A DNA stretch of 64,000 bases from Acidobacteriota bacterium (GTDB taxonomy: Bacteria > Acidobacteriota > Terriglobia > Acidiferrales > UBA7541). The translations under genes were made by a program, and so were the position numbers. This document shows, piece after piece, positions 37,383-48,633 of the stretch. The notes beneath the pieces are model-generated. The model was not told the DNA's origin and searched no databases. It was given only the letters and a program-made list of their open reading frames with translations. The DNA is taken from NCBI GenBank assembly GCA_021788095.1, contig JAJYLB010000015.1, forward strand, positions 1-64,000, written 5' to 3'. How positions within the stretch are numbered: position 1 is the stretch's first letter; every line of letters begins with the position of its first letter.

Positions 37383-38538
37383 ATGAGCCTGATTTGGGAA
37401 GATTTGCAGCGACGTTACGACGAATTCCGCCAGCGCGCCGAACGGGTGCGCAGCTACCTTTGACGTTGCGCAAAACCGCGATCGGCTCGCCAGCCTCGAA
37501 AGCAAGATAAGCGCGCCCGGCTTCTGGGATAATCCGGGCCAGGCGCAGCGCATCCTCCAGGAACGCAAGCAAGCGGAAGAGCGGGTCGAAGCCGCCGGCA
37601 AGCTCGGAAGCTGGCTGGGCGATCTCGAAGCTTACCTTCACCTGGCGGCCGAAACCCAAGACGCCGCGCAGCAGCAGGAACTGCTCGAGGAACTCGCCCG
37701 GGAGCTGGGCCAAGCGGAGCCATACGTCGCCGACGTCGAGACCCGCACCCTTTTGGCCGGCGAGAGCGACCGGCTGAACGCCATCGTCACCATCAAGCCC
37801 GGCGCGGGCGGCACCGAATCGCAAGACTGGGCCGAGATGCTGCTCGGTCTGTACCTGAAATGGGCCGCGCGGCACGGATTCCGCGCGGAGATACTCGACA
37901 TCACCGCGGGAGAAGAGGCGGGCGTGAAAGCGGTGACGTTCCGCGTCGAAGGCGAAAATGCCTACGGCCTGCTCGTCGGCGAGAGCGGCATCCACCGCCT
38001 GGTGCGCATCTCGCCTTTCGATCAGGCGGCACGCCGGCACACCTCTTTCGCCTCCGTCTTCGTGATTCCCGAAGTCGACGACCGGATCGAAGTGGTCATC
38101 AAACCCGAGGACTTGCGCATAGATACGTTCCGCGCCGGCGGCCATGGCGGCCAGCACGTGAACATGACCGATTCGGCCGTCCGGATCACCCACCTGCCTA
38201 CCGGCCTCGTGGCTTCCTGCCAGAACGAGCGAAGCCAGCACAAGAACCGCGAGATGGCGATGAAGGTTCTGCGGTCGCGCGTCTACGATCTGGAGCTGGA
38301 GAAGCGGCGGGAGGAGGCGCGGAAGCTGGAAGAGCAGAAACCCGACATCAGCTTCGGTAACCAGATCCGCTCCTACGTCTTGCAGCCCTACCAGCTCGTC
38401 AAAGACCACCGCACGAAACTCGAGATGGGAGACGTCGAAGCGGTGCTGGACGGTAAAATCGATCCGTTCATCCACGCCTATCTCGTCAGCCGGCGCAGCA
38501 CCGGCGCGCCGCCGCCGGCAAGCGAAACGGGGCCGTAA
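37383..38538 (+). CDS. prfB: Peptide chain release factor 2, programmed +1 frameshift
   Basis: Terminates translation at UGA/UAA. ATG 37383 opens a 26-codon frame ending ...RSYL then TGA (37461-37463) in the context CTT TGA C, the universal prfB frameshift site. Shifting +1 joins it to the frame 37462-38538, giving about 384 residues. It has ISPFDQAARRHTSF with the UGA-reading SPF motif, and GGHGGQHVNMTD with the catalytic GGQ. RF2 scarcity stimulates the shift, so the gene is autoregulated. The upstream Shine-Dalgarno-like stimulator is weak (CGGGTGCG). The track shows only the second part. Confidence 0.93.
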
Positions 38539-38683
38539 TACCGTCCGAGGCCGCTCCTCGTGCGCGAATTCCATTGCGCGCTTCAGGTCAGCTTCGCGCT
38601 TCCGCATGTCGTTTGGGTGCCCCGCTCTTGCGCCTTCAGCGACGGCGGGCGTTTTCGGCCAGGCTGGACAGCCTGCCCGTGGG

Positions 38684-39094
38684 TTAGCCCTTCGCTTCGT
38701 TGACGATGGCCAGGACGGCCTTTTGGACTTCCGCGGCCGCGGCTTCGATGTCCGCCGCGGGATAGAAGCGGGCGATGGCTTCGGGCAGCATGGTGCTCAG
38801 GTGGGTGACCCCGCCCTCCCGGTAGATGGAGATGGGGCAGGGAAGCATCAGCGCCACTTTCACGTTTTTGGCGAGGACTTCGCTCGCGTACCGCGCGTTG
38901 CAGATCTCGACGATCTTGATGGGCTCGCGCGCAAAACCCTTCTCGGCGAGCATGCCGCCGACATCGTGCGTGTGCAGCACGCGAAAGCCATGGCGGGCCG
39001 TGGCTTCCTCCACGGCGGCCACGGCGTCTTCAAACGGCCTCGACGTCTCGACCGTGTAATCGAATGGCTCGACGCTCTCGGGCGTGCGAGGCAT
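38684..39094 (-). CDS. DUF302 domain protein
   Basis: A 136-residue protein: YTVETSRPFEDAVAAVEEATARHGFRVLHTHDV, PIKIVEICNARYASEVLAKNVKVALMLPCPISIYREGG, the DUF302 fold with its conserved CPISIY-type segment. Start at ATG 39094; the track start 47 codons upstream extends into metK promoter sequence. Function unknown. Divergent from metK and convergent with prfB. Confidence 0.82.
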   Translation of the reverse strand: MPRTPESVEPFDYTVETSRPFEDAVAAVEEATARHGFRVLHTHDVGGMLAEKGFAREPIKIVEICNARYASEVLAKNVKVALMLPCPISIYREGGVTHLSTMLPEAIARFYPAADIEAAAAEVQKAVLAIVNEAKG

Positions 39095-39239
39095 AGTTAC
39101 GGCTCCCGTAAGCCAAGCATAACATTCCCGCTCCGCCCGCGCAGGCAAGGATTCCGCCAAGCCGGCATGGCCGCGAGGCCCCTTTCGCCCCGGGATTTTC
39201 GCCGTTCGCCCGCCGCGCAAGCCGTTTCGCGGCAACGCG

Positions 39240-39269
39240 TTGACACCTGCGGAAGCCGTATGCTAGTTT
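39240..39269 (+). promoter_or_regulatory. Putative metK promoter
   Basis: TTGACA at 39240-39245, then 18 bp and TAGTTT at 39264-39269. Perfect -35, weak -10. About 80 bp of leader follow, with a CGAAGA/TCTTCG hairpin at 39298-39316. Confidence 0.45.
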
Positions 39270-39348
39270 CAGTGTTTAAGCTTCCCTAAAATCGGCCCGA
39301 AGAACCCTGGTCTTCGTGACTGGCTGGAATTCCTGAAGGAGGATACGC

Positions 39349-40539
39349 TTGGCTGCCGCTCCCAAGAACTATCTGTTTACTTCGGAATCGGTAACGGAAG
39401 GCCATCCCGACAAGATCGCGGACCAGGTTTCCGACGGCGTCCTCGACGCCGTAATGAAAGAGGATACCGCCGGTCGCGTGGCCTGCGAGACGCTCGTCAC
39501 CACGGGCTTGGTGGTGGTGGCCGGCGAAATCACCACGAAAGCCCATATCGATTATGCCGAGATCGCCCGGGAAGTGATTCGCGACGTCGGCTACACGCGC
39601 GCGAAATACGGCTTCGACGCCGATACGTGCGCGGTGGTTTCGGCGGTGAAGCGGCAGTCGCCCGACATCGCCATGGGCGTCGATACCGGGGGCGCCGGCG
39701 ATCAGGGATTGATGTTCGGCTACGCGTGCGACGAAACCGCGGAATTGATGCCCATGCCCATCCAGCTCGCGCACCGGCTGACGCGGCGCCTGGCGGAAGT
39801 CCGGCGAAGCGGCGTGGTGGATTTTCTGCGGCCCGACGGCAAATCGCAAGTCACCATCCGCTACGCCAACGGTCAGCCCGCCCGAGTCGAGTGCGTCGTC
39901 GTTTCCACCCAGCACTCCGACGCCGTCTCCAATCACGATCTGCACGACGCCGTTCTCTACGAAGTGATTCGCCCCGTGATTCCCGAAAGCATGATCGACG
40001 ACCAGACCCGCGTCCTGATCAATCCTACCGGCCGGTTCGTGATTGGCGGCCCGATGGGAGACGCCGGACTCACCGGCCGCAAGATCATCGTGGATACCTA
40101 CGGCGGATACGCGCGGCACGGGGGCGGAGCCCTTTCCGGCAAGGATCCGACCAAGGTCGATCGCTCGGCTTGCTATATGGCGCGGTACGTCGCCAAGAAT
40201 CTGGTGGCGGCCGGAGTGGCGCGGCGAGCCGAAGTGCAATTGGCCTATGCCATCGGCGTGGCCGAGCCGGTCTCGGTGATGGTGGACACGTTCGAGACGG
40301 GCGTGATCCCCGACCAGCAGCTTACCGACCTCGTGCGCGCCGTTTTCCCGCTCACCCCGCGCGGGATCATTGAGGGACTCGACCTGCGGAAACCCATCTA
40401 CCGCCAGACCGCTGCCTACGGCCACTTCGGCCGCAGCGAGCCGGGATTCACTTGGGAACGCGCCGACAAGGCCGACTTGGTCCGCAAGGAAGCGGGCGTC
40501 CCGGCGTCGGCTGGGGCGGGGATAGGCGCGCGAAGCTGA
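39349..40539 (+). CDS. metK: S-adenosylmethionine synthetase
   Basis: Makes SAM from methionine and ATP. A 396-residue protein starting with TTG behind AAGGAGG. Motifs: [23 protein letters not shown] (ATP/Met site), [39 protein letters not shown], and the P-loop-like [21 protein letters not shown]. Typical length. First gene of a methyl-cycle pair with ahcY 171 bp downstream. Confidence 0.95.
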   Translation: MAAAPKNYLFTSESVTEGHPDKIADQVSDGVLDAVMKEDTAGRVACETLVTTGLVVVAGEITTKAHIDYAEIAREVIRDVGYTRAKYGFDADTCAVVSAVKRQSPDIAMGVDTGGAGDQGLMFGYACDETAELMPMPIQLAHRLTRRLAEVRRSGVVDFLRPDGKSQVTIRYANGQPARVECVVVSTQHSDAVSNHDLHDAVLYEVIRPVIPESMIDDQTRVLINPTGRFVIGGPMGDAGLTGRKIIVDTYGGYARHGGGALSGKDPTKVDRSACYMARYVAKNLVAAGVARRAEVQLAYAIGVAEPVSVMVDTFETGVIPDQQLTDLVRAVFPLTPRGIIEGLDLRKPIYRQTAAYGHFGRSEPGFTWERADKADLVRKEAGVPASAGAGIGARS

Positions 40540-41988
<1,449 letters not shown>

Positions 41989-42000
41989 CACGAATCCCTC

Positions 42001-43461
42001 ATGTTAGAAGACTGGGCCAATCTGGCGCTGGATACGGCGGCGGTGCGTGGAGCAACCTACGCCGATGCGCGAGCCATCGAGCTGCGCCAGAGGGAGCTTT
42101 CCACCAAGAACGGCCAGGTAGGCACGCTGGTCGAGGGGGAATCGCTCGGCCTGGGCGTGCGCGCCATCGCCGACGGCGCGTGGGGCTTCGCTTCGACCGA
42201 CCGGCTGACGAAAACCGGCGTGGAACGCTGCGCCGCCGAAGCGGTGGCTATCGCGCGGGCTTCGGCGCTCGCCAAGCGGCACGACGTGGTGCTCGCCCCC
42301 GAGGAGTCCTACGTCGATACCTGGCAATCGCCTTTCGTCAAGGATCCCTTCCGCATTCCGGTGGACCGCCAAATCGCCCTCCTTCTCGAAGCCGATGCCG
42401 CGATGCGGGAAGTCGCCGGAGTGACGCTGGCGGAAGCGGGGATGACGTTCCGGCGGCTCGAGCAGTGGTTCGCTTCGACGGCGGGCTCACGCATTCACCA
42501 GGTGAAGATGCAGTCGGGAGCCGGGATCGTGGCGTCGTCGTTCGCCGAAGACGAGCTGCAGAAGCGGTCCTATCCCTCGAGCTTCGGCGGCCAACACGCC
42601 CTGCGCGGCTACGAACTGGTTGAGGATCTCGACCTGGGCGGGAACGCGCGCCGGGTGGCGGAAGAGGCGGTGGCCTTGCACAAGGCGGCGCAGTGTCCCG
42701 AAGGCGTGCGCACGGTGCTGCTCGACGGCTCGCAAGTCGGCTTGCAAATCCACGAGTCGATCGGCCATCCGATCGAGCTGGACCGCGTGTTGGGGATGGA
42801 AGCGAACTTCGCGGGGACCAGTTTCCTCACCCTCGATAAGCTCCACTCGCTCCGCTACGCCTCCGAGCACGTTACCGTGGTGGCCGACGCGCGGCTCGAG
42901 CACGGCCCCGGCCTCGGCACGTTCGGTTACGATGACGAGGGCGTGCCCGCCCAGCGGACCTACATCGTGAAGGATGGCGAGTTCGCGGGCTACCTCACTT
43001 CCCGGGAAACGGCGGCGGCGGTGGGCGAAAAGCGCTCGAACGGCACGATGCGCGCCGAATCGTGGAACCGCCTGCCCCTTATCCGCATGACCAATATCAG
43101 CATCCTGCCTGGCCCCTGGAAGCTGGACGACTTGATTGCTGACACCGAGGACGGCCTCTACATGGAAACCAACCGGTCGTGGTCGATCGACGACCGCCGT
43201 TACCACTTCCAGTTCGGCACCGAAATCGGCTGGGAAATCAAGGGCGGTAAGAAAACCCGGATGATCAAGAACCCCAGCTATAGCGGCATTACCACCGAGT
43301 TTTGGAATAGTTGTGACGCCGTATGCTCGCGCGACTTCTGGACGCTTTGGGGCACGCCAAACTGCGGGAAGGGGCAGCCCATGCAGACGATGGGCACCGG
43401 CCACGGCGCCTCGCCGGCGCGCTTCCGCAACGTCCGCGTGGGCGTCGCTTTTTCGCGCTAA
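42001..43461 (+). CDS. tldD: TldD metalloprotease subunit
   Basis: A 486-residue zinc-dependent peptidase subunit that forms a heterodimer with TldE. The metal motif HESIGHPIELDR (HExxxH) and the Cys ligand region in NCGKGQPMQTMGTGHG are present. N-terminal DNA-gyrase-modulator-type fold (YADARAIELRQRELSTKNG). TldD/E trims unfolded peptides and matures some RiPPs such as microcin B17. It sits 12 bp after ahcY and directly before tldE. Confidence 0.9.
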   Translation: MLEDWANLALDTAAVRGATYADARAIELRQRELSTKNGQVGTLVEGESLGLGVRAIADGAWGFASTDRLTKTGVERCAAEAVAIARASALAKRHDVVLAPEESYVDTWQSPFVKDPFRIPVDRQIALLLEADAAMREVAGVTLAEAGMTFRRLEQWFASTAGSRIHQVKMQSGAGIVASSFAEDELQKRSYPSSFGGQHALRGYELVEDLDLGGNARRVAEEAVALHKAAQCPEGVRTVLLDGSQVGLQIHESIGHPIELDRVLGMEANFAGTSFLTLDKLHSLRYASEHVTVVADARLEHGPGLGTFGYDDEGVPAQRTYIVKDGEFAGYLTSRETAAAVGEKRSNGTMRAESWNRLPLIRMTNISILPGPWKLDDLIADTEDGLYMETNRSWSIDDRRYHFQFGTEIGWEIKGGKKTRMIKNPSYSGITTEFWNSCDAVCSRDFWTLWGTPNCGKGQPMQTMGTGHGASPARFRNVRVGVAFSR

Positions 43462-43483
43462 AGGGAGCGGAGCCGGAAACCTC

Positions 43484-44917
43484 ATGCCCGTTCGCAAACA
43501 GACCGCGAAGAAGGCCGGCCGAAAAGCGGCCTCCCGAAACGCGCGCCAGCCGGTGCGCGCGCCGGCGATCGCGGCCGAGCATCTGGTGCCGCGGCGGGAG
43601 CTGGAGCGAATCGCCGAGCGCGTGTTCCGGGCGAGCCCGGCCGAAGAGACCGAAGTCACGATCGAAGCCACCACCGACGCGCTGACCCGCTTCGCGAACA
43701 ACATGATTCACCAAAACGTCGCCGAGCGCGGGTTGTCGGTCTCCGTCCGCGCGGTGGTAGACGGGCGCACGGCCCGCGCCACGACCAACAAGACCGATGA
43801 CGAGTCGCTCGCGCGCGTGGCTCGCGCGGCGGCGGATTTGGCGCGCTGGCAGCCGCCGACCCCGGATCTGCTGCCGATGCTCGGCCGGCAGAAGCTCCCG
43901 GCCGTCAAGCGCTATTTCAAGGCGACGGCCGAAGCGACGCCGGAGCTCCGCGCGCGGGCGGTGGTCGGCGTGGTCGAGCTGGCGCGGGAGCGGCGGCAAA
44001 CCGCGGCGGGCATTTTCTCAACCGGGGTTTCGCAGTCGGTTCTGGCCAACTCCCGCGGCCTCTTCGCCGCCTACGAGCAGACGCGCGCGGAATTTTCCGT
44101 CACGATCCTCGAGGGAGACAGTTCGGGTTGGGCCAAGGCGAATTTCGGCGACATAGCTCTGGTCGAGCCGGGCGCGCTCGCCGATCGCTCCAGCCGGAAA
44201 GCCGCCGAGGCGCGCCAGCCGCGCGAAGCGCCTGCCGGTCATTACACCGTGATTCTCGAACCGGCGGCCGTGCTCGATCTGGTCGGCTTCCTTTTCTACG
44301 ATTTTTCGGCGACCGCGGTCGAGGACAAACGCTCCTGCCTCACCGACCGTATGGGAAGGAAAATCTTCGGCGACAACATCACGGTGTGGGACGACGTCCA
44401 CCACCCCCTGCAAAGCGGTCCGCCCTTCGACGGAGAGGGTGTGCCGCGGGAAAAGGTATTGCTGGTGGATCGCGGCGTGCCGAAATCGCTCGTCTACTCG
44501 CGTGGCGCGGCGAAGCGGCTCAAGTCGAAGCCCACCGGCCACGGGTTGCCGCTGCCCAACGAATGGGGGGAAGCGCCGCTGAACCTGGTTTTCGCCGGAG
44601 GCCGCACTTCCGTCGAGCAGATGATCGCGTCCACGGATCGGGGCATTCTCGTCACCCGCTTCTGGTACATTCGCGAAGTCGATCCTTACCGGAAGATCCT
44701 TACGGGAATGACGCGCGACGGCACCTTCCTCGTCGAAAACGGCAAGGTAGCGGGCGCCGTCAAGAATTTCCGGTTCAATCAGAGCATCCTCGAGATGCTG
44801 GCTTCGGTCGAGGCGCTCGGGCCGGCGGTGCGCTCGGCGGGCGAGGAGTCGTTCGAGATGGTCGTCCCCGCGATGAAGGTCCGCAACTTCCACTTCAGCG
44901 AAGTCACCAAGTTCTGA
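43484..44917 (+). CDS. TldE/PmbA-like partner subunit
   Basis: A 477-residue homologue of the PmbA/TldE subunit lacking an HExxxH motif, consistent with the non-catalytic partner role. Features: ETEVTIEATTDALTRFANNMIHQNVAERG at the N-terminal fold, DRSSRKAAEARQPREAPAG, and FAGGRTSVEQMIASTDRGILVTRFWYIREVDP near the C-terminus. A basic Lys/Arg/Ala N-terminal extension (about 25 residues) is unusual. ATG 43484, 22 bp after tldD. The end overlaps rsmI by 14 bp tail to tail. Confidence 0.87.
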   Translation: MPVRKQTAKKAGRKAASRNARQPVRAPAIAAEHLVPRRELERIAERVFRASPAEETEVTIEATTDALTRFANNMIHQNVAERGLSVSVRAVVDGRTARATTNKTDDESLARVARAAADLARWQPPTPDLLPMLGRQKLPAVKRYFKATAEATPELRARAVVGVVELARERRQTAAGIFSTGVSQSVLANSRGLFAAYEQTRAEFSVTILEGDSSGWAKANFGDIALVEPGALADRSSRKAAEARQPREAPAGHYTVILEPAAVLDLVGFLFYDFSATAVEDKRSCLTDRMGRKIFGDNITVWDDVHHPLQSGPPFDGEGVPREKVLLVDRGVPKSLVYSRGAAKRLKSKPTGHGLPLPNEWGEAPLNLVFAGGRTSVEQMIASTDRGILVTRFWYIREVDPYRKILTGMTRDGTFLVENGKVAGAVKNFRFNQSILEMLASVEALGPAVRSAGEESFEMVVPAMKVRNFHFSEVTKF

Positions 44918-45788
44918 GGTCCAGCAGCAGCCGGTACGCTTCCCGCTTGGAGAGGCCGAGTTCGCGAGCAGCTCGCTTGAGCGCGGCCTTGCGGTCGCGG
45001 CCTTCGCGTTCGAGCTGGGCCACGCGGCTGGCGAGCGAGTCGCCCAGATTGTCAGCGGCAGGCTGCGGCGCCGCTGTGGTATTTCGCAGCGCGTCGTCGG
45101 CGGAAGCGACGACCAGCGTGATCTCGCCTCGGGGGGCGTGGCGCTCGAAGTGCGCCGCGAGTTCCGCGAGCCGCCCGCGCCGGAACTCCTCATGCAGCTT
45201 CGTCAGTTCCCGCGCCACGACTGCTTTGCGGTCGCCCAGAACCTCCCGCGCGGCTCGGAGCGAGGCCAGGAGCCTGTGCGGGGCTTCGTAAAGAATCATC
45301 GTGCGATTTTCCCCGGCCAGCTCCCGCAGCTTGCGCGCCCGCTCGCCCGCGCGCGCCGGCAGGAAGCCCACGAAGAGGAACTCACTCGCTTCGAGCCCCG
45401 AAGCCGCCAGAGCCGCGACGAGGGCCGAGGGGCCGGGAACGGGGATGACGGAAATTTCGCGTTCCACGCATAGGGAAACGAGGTGAAGGCCGGGATCGGA
45501 GATGAGCGGCATGCCGGCATCGCTCACCAGAGCGACGCTTGCCCCGGCTTCGAGCCGGTCGAGCAGTTCTCGGGCGCGCTCGCGCTCGTTATGCTCGTGG
45601 TAGCTGACGAGCCCGCGGTCGATTCCGTGGCGGACGAGCAGCTTGCGCGTCTGCCGCGTGTCTTCGCAGGCAACGACGGCGGCTTCGCGCAGCACCCGCA
45701 GCGCGCGCAGGGAAATGTCCTCGAGATTGCCTATGGGCGTGGCCACTAGATACAGCCGGCCGCGCGGAGATGTGGCTTCGCCGTGCAT
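44904..45788 (-). CDS. rsmI: 16S rRNA (cytidine1402-2'-O)-methyltransferase
   Basis: A 294-residue SAM-dependent methyltransferase of the tetrapyrrole-methylase fold. GRLYLVATPIGNLEDISLRAL, VVACEDTRQTRKLL, VALVSDAGMPLISDPG and ISVIPVPGPSALVAAL are the family blocks. It methylates C1402 in the 30S decoding centre. ATG 45788 is chosen; the track extension upstream covers the 45871 hairpin. The C-terminus (SKREAYRLLLDLRTW) resembles a small helical tail found in RsmI. Confidence 0.92.
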   Translation of the reverse strand: MHGEATSPRGRLYLVATPIGNLEDISLRALRVLREAAVVACEDTRQTRKLLVRHGIDRGLVSYHEHNERERARELLDRLEAGASVALVSDAGMPLISDPGLHLVSLCVEREISVIPVPGPSALVAALAASGLEASEFLFVGFLPARAGERARKLRELAGENRTMILYEAPHRLLASLRAAREVLGDRKAVVARELTKLHEEFRRGRLAELAAHFERHAPRGEITLVVASADDALRNTTAAPQPAADNLGDSLASRVAQLEREGRDRKAALKRAARELGLSKREAYRLLLDLRTW

Positions 45789-45870
45789 GGTCCGACGCGA
45801 GTCTAACACCGTTCTCCTTATCCCTCGCCGTAAGTCCACGGACCGGCCCCAGTCATCTCCTCTCCTGGTA

Positions 45871-45892
45871 GGGGCACGCTGCCGCGTGCCCC
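45871..45892. repeat. GGGGCACGC hairpin
   Basis: GGGGCACGC-tgcc-GCGTGCCCC, a perfect 9-bp stem preceded by GTA. Nearly identical to the hairpin at 59793. Confidence 0.7.
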
Positions 45893-46017
45893 ACGCTGCC
45901 GGGTTCCCCCGTCGCCCGGCGGGCTCGGGGCGCCCCTCGCAAGCGCCTGCCGTCAAACGCCTTCCCCGGCGTGGTACGATAAATGCCAGAGGGAAGCGCC
46001 GAGCAAGGAGGGCTGGT

Positions 46018-46332
46018 TTGCCGCTGTACGAATACGAGTGCTCCGTCTGCCATCATCGCTTTGAAAAGATCGAGTCGTTCTCGGCGCCTGCCGAGCAGCA
46101 ATGCCCGAAATGCGGGGAAACCGCTAAGCGCTTGCTCGCCGCGCCGGCAATCCAATTCAAAGGATCGGGGTGGTACGTCACGGACTACGCGCGCAAGAGT
46201 TCGAGCGACTCGGCCAGCACGAGCGAGCACAAGACTTCGAAGCCGGCCTCGGGCGACGGCGCCGGCGGGGATAAGAAACCCGCCGCCGAGAAGCCCGCGG
46301 CGCAAAAGAAGAGCGGAGACGGTTCCAGCTAG
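46018..46332 (+). CDS. FmdB-type zinc ribbon protein
   Basis: A 104-residue protein starting with TTG behind AAGGAGG. PLYEYECSVCHHRFEKIESF and QQCPKCGETAKRLLAAP form the CxxC...CxxC zinc ribbon of FmdB-family putative regulators. An alanine/lysine/serine-rich tail (KPASGDGAGGDKKPAAEKPA) is disordered. The track start at 45643 is not supported. The 3' end overlaps galU by 4 bp, convergent. Confidence 0.83.
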   Translation: MPLYEYECSVCHHRFEKIESFSAPAEQQCPKCGETAKRLLAAPAIQFKGSGWYVTDYARKSSSDSASTSEHKTSKPASGDGAGGDKKPAAEKPAAQKKSGDGSS

Positions 46333-47225
46333 ATTTTCAGGTCGCGCAGCCATGCGCGGAAACTCGAGCCCAACTCGCCATCGGCGAGCGCCAGCTCCAC
46401 CGTCGCTTCGAGGAAGCCCAGTTTATCGCCTGCGTCGTACGCCTTGCCCTGGCACACGTAAGCCCACAAGGTGCGTTCCCTGGCCAGTTGCCGCAGCGCG
46501 TCGGTGAGCTGAATTTCCCCGCCGCGGCCGGGCTTGGTTCGCTCGAGATAGCCGAAGATTTCCGGCGGCAAGAGATAGCGGCCAACGATGCTGAGCGTCG
46601 AAGGCGCCTCGTCGGGCGCGGGTTTCTCCACTAGATCGCGGATCCGATAGAGTTGGCGCCCGTCCCGCTCGATCGGCGGATCGTGATCGATGATGCCGTA
46701 GAGGGAGACTTGCTCCCTCGGGACGGGAGCGGCGGCGATCGCTCCGTCGCCCGTAGCCTCGTAGATTTCGACAAGCTGGCGCGTGGCCGGTTGCGGCCCG
46801 GTCATCACCACGTCGCCCAGCAACACCGCGAAAGGCTCGTCGCCAACCAGATCGCGCGCCTGCAGCACGGCGTGGCCGAGTCCCAGCGGCTCCTGCTGCC
46901 GCACGCTACGGAGGCGAGCGAGGCCGGCAAGCCGGCGCATCGCTTCCGCGAGGCTCGCTTTTCCCTTGCTTTCGAGAAAGCTTTCGAGTTCGGGCGCGCG
47001 GTCGAAATGATCTTCCATGGCGCTCTTGCCGCGGCTGGTGACGAGAACGACGTCCTCGATTCCCGAAGCGACGCACTCCTCCACCGCATACTGGATGAGC
47101 GGCTTGTCTACGAGCGCCAGCATCTCCTTCGGTATGGCTTTGGTGGCAGGCAGGAATCGCGTGCCCAGCCCCGCCGAAGGCAGGACCGCTTTCCTCACCG
47201 GCTTGGAACGAGCGTTCATCGGCAC
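46329..47225 (-). CDS. galU: UTP-glucose-1-phosphate uridylyltransferase
   Basis: Produces UDP-glucose for envelope polysaccharide synthesis. A 298-residue protein with KAVLPSAGLGTRFLPATKAIPKEMLALVDKPLIQYAVEE (nucleotide-binding signature), VLLGDVVM, and RGGEIQLTDALRQLA. Normal length. The start is ATG 47225 or 47219 (two Met are near each other). Confidence 0.93.
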   Translation of the reverse strand: MPMNARSKPVRKAVLPSAGLGTRFLPATKAIPKEMLALVDKPLIQYAVEECVASGIEDVVLVTSRGKSAMEDHFDRAPELESFLESKGKASLAEAMRRLAGLARLRSVRQQEPLGLGHAVLQARDLVGDEPFAVLLGDVVMTGPQPATRQLVEIYEATGDGAIAAAPVPREQVSLYGIIDHDPPIERDGRQLYRIRDLVEKPAPDEAPSTLSIVGRYLLPPEIFGYLERTKPGRGGEIQLTDALRQLARERTLWAYVCQGKAYDAGDKLGFLEATVELALADGELGSSFRAWLRDLKI

Positions 47226-47410
47226 GCGCCGCCGACATGCACCTTACCGGCTTCTCGGTCGCGGGTCAAACGGAAGACCGTTTCACGCCAAGGCGCCAAG
47301 ACGCCAAGCGCCGCGGGTTTCCCCGGCGGAAAAGGCAAGAGGGCTGCGGGCGGGACGCCCGCACCACAGGGGTCGCGAAGGCGCGTGCTAGGATAGCCAA
47401 GGAGGGAGGC

Positions 47411-48535
47411 ATGAGTCGCGACGCGCGCATTCTCGGGATCGAGTCTTCCTGCGACGAAACGGCGGCGGCGGTGGTGTCGAACGGCCGCGTCGTGCTCTCG
47501 AGCGTCATCGCCTCGCAAATCGACGTGCACCGTAAATACGGCGGCGTGGTGCCCGAGCTGGCTTCGCGCGAGCATTTGCGGCGAATCGTTCCCGTCGTGC
47601 GCGAAGCGCTCGACCGCGCCGGTCTGGGCCCGGGCGACGTCGCGGCCATCGGCGTAACGAGCGGGCCCGGACTCATCGGTTCGCTCCTCGTCGGCGTGAC
47701 GTATGGCAAGGCGCTGGCCCAGGCGCTTGGCAAGCCGCTCGTCGCCGTGAACCACCTCGAAGGCCACGTGCGCGCGGTTATCCTCGAAGCGCTTGGCGCG
47801 GGCCGCGAACCCGAACTCCCGGCGGTTTGCCTGATCGTCTCGGGCGGCCACACCGTGCTCTACGCGGTCGAGCGGGCCGAACCGGGCGCCATCGAAGCGG
47901 TGCGGTTCCGGTACGGGCGCCTGGGCCAGACGCGCGACGATGCCGCGGGAGAAGCCTACGACAAAGTGGCCAAGATGCTCGCTCTGGGCTATCCCGGCGG
48001 CCCGGTGATCGACGCGCTTTCCGGTTCCGGCGACGCGACCGCGATACGCTTTGGCGAGCCCAAAATGAAGGGCAATCCCTACGACTTCAGTTTCAGCGGA
48101 ATCAAGACGGCCGTGCTCTACCACCTCCGTGCGCATCCGGAACTCGAGCCGGAAATTCGCGCGCGCCTAGCGGCGCTCGGGGAAGGGAAGCGGAAAGCAG
48201 CCGAGCTGCGGCCGCTCTCGAGCGCGCCTACGCTCGATCTGGTCGCCAGCTTTCAGCGAGCGGTCGTCTCGAATCTCGTCTCGAAAACGCTCGGCGCGGC
48301 CGAGCAGAACGCGGCGCGATCCGTGCTCGTCTCCGGCGGCGTCGCGGCGAATCGGGAGCTGCGAAAGACGTTCGAGCGCGAGGCGAACCGGCGCGGCATC
48401 GCCGTGTTTTTTCCGAGCTTGGCCCTTTCCACCGACAACGCCGCCATGATCGCGGCGGCGGCTTATCCGCGCCTGCTGGCCGGGGAATACGCGAGCGAGA
48501 CTCTGAACGCCGAAGCGGTGCTCCCGCTCGCCTGA
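47411..48535 (+). CDS. tsaD: tRNA N6-adenosine threonylcarbamoyltransferase
   Basis: Catalyses t6A37 formation in ANN-decoding tRNAs with TsaB. A 374-residue ASKHA-fold protein: ILGIESSCDETAAAVV, YGGVVPELASREHLRRI, the metal motif HLEGHVRAV, and SGGHTVLY, KGNPYDFSFSGIKTA, LVSGGVAANRELR, STDNAAMI. Start ATG 47411 behind GGAGGGAGG; the track start is 58 codons upstream through a repeat-rich spacer. Its partner tsaB is 10 kb away. Confidence 0.95.
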   Translation: MSRDARILGIESSCDETAAAVVSNGRVVLSSVIASQIDVHRKYGGVVPELASREHLRRIVPVVREALDRAGLGPGDVAAIGVTSGPGLIGSLLVGVTYGKALAQALGKPLVAVNHLEGHVRAVILEALGAGREPELPAVCLIVSGGHTVLYAVERAEPGAIEAVRFRYGRLGQTRDDAAGEAYDKVAKMLALGYPGGPVIDALSGSGDATAIRFGEPKMKGNPYDFSFSGIKTAVLYHLRAHPELEPEIRARLAALGEGKRKAAELRPLSSAPTLDLVASFQRAVVSNLVSKTLGAAEQNAARSVLVSGGVAANRELRKTFEREANRRGIAVFFPSLALSTDNAAMIAAAAYPRLLAGEYASETLNAEAVLPLA

Positions 48536-48550
48536 CGTGTCGAGAAGCCG

Positions 48551-48590
48551 TAGGAAAATCCAGTTAAGGAAATTCGGATTAGGAAAATCC
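48551..48590 (+). promoter_or_regulatory. Tandem TAGGAAAATCC boxes
   Basis: Two exact 11-bp copies, 48551-48561 and 48580-48590, 29 bp apart (close to three helical turns), the second ending 3 bp before the -35 of the promoter at 48594. An intermediate AAGGAAATTC lies between. Candidate activator or repressor sites. Confidence 0.45.
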
Positions 48591-48593
48591 GGC

Positions 48594-48622
48594 TTGACAA
48601 GCTTCGACCGGGAGCGTATACA
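48594..48622 (+). promoter_or_regulatory. Strong sigma70-type promoter
   Basis: TTGACA (48594-48599), 17 bp, TATACA (48617-48622). Perfect -35 and near-perfect -10, the best match in the window. The ATG at 48634 lies only 11 bp after the -10, implying a leaderless or very short leader transcript. Confidence 0.65.
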
Positions 48623-48633
48623 CCCGCATACCG

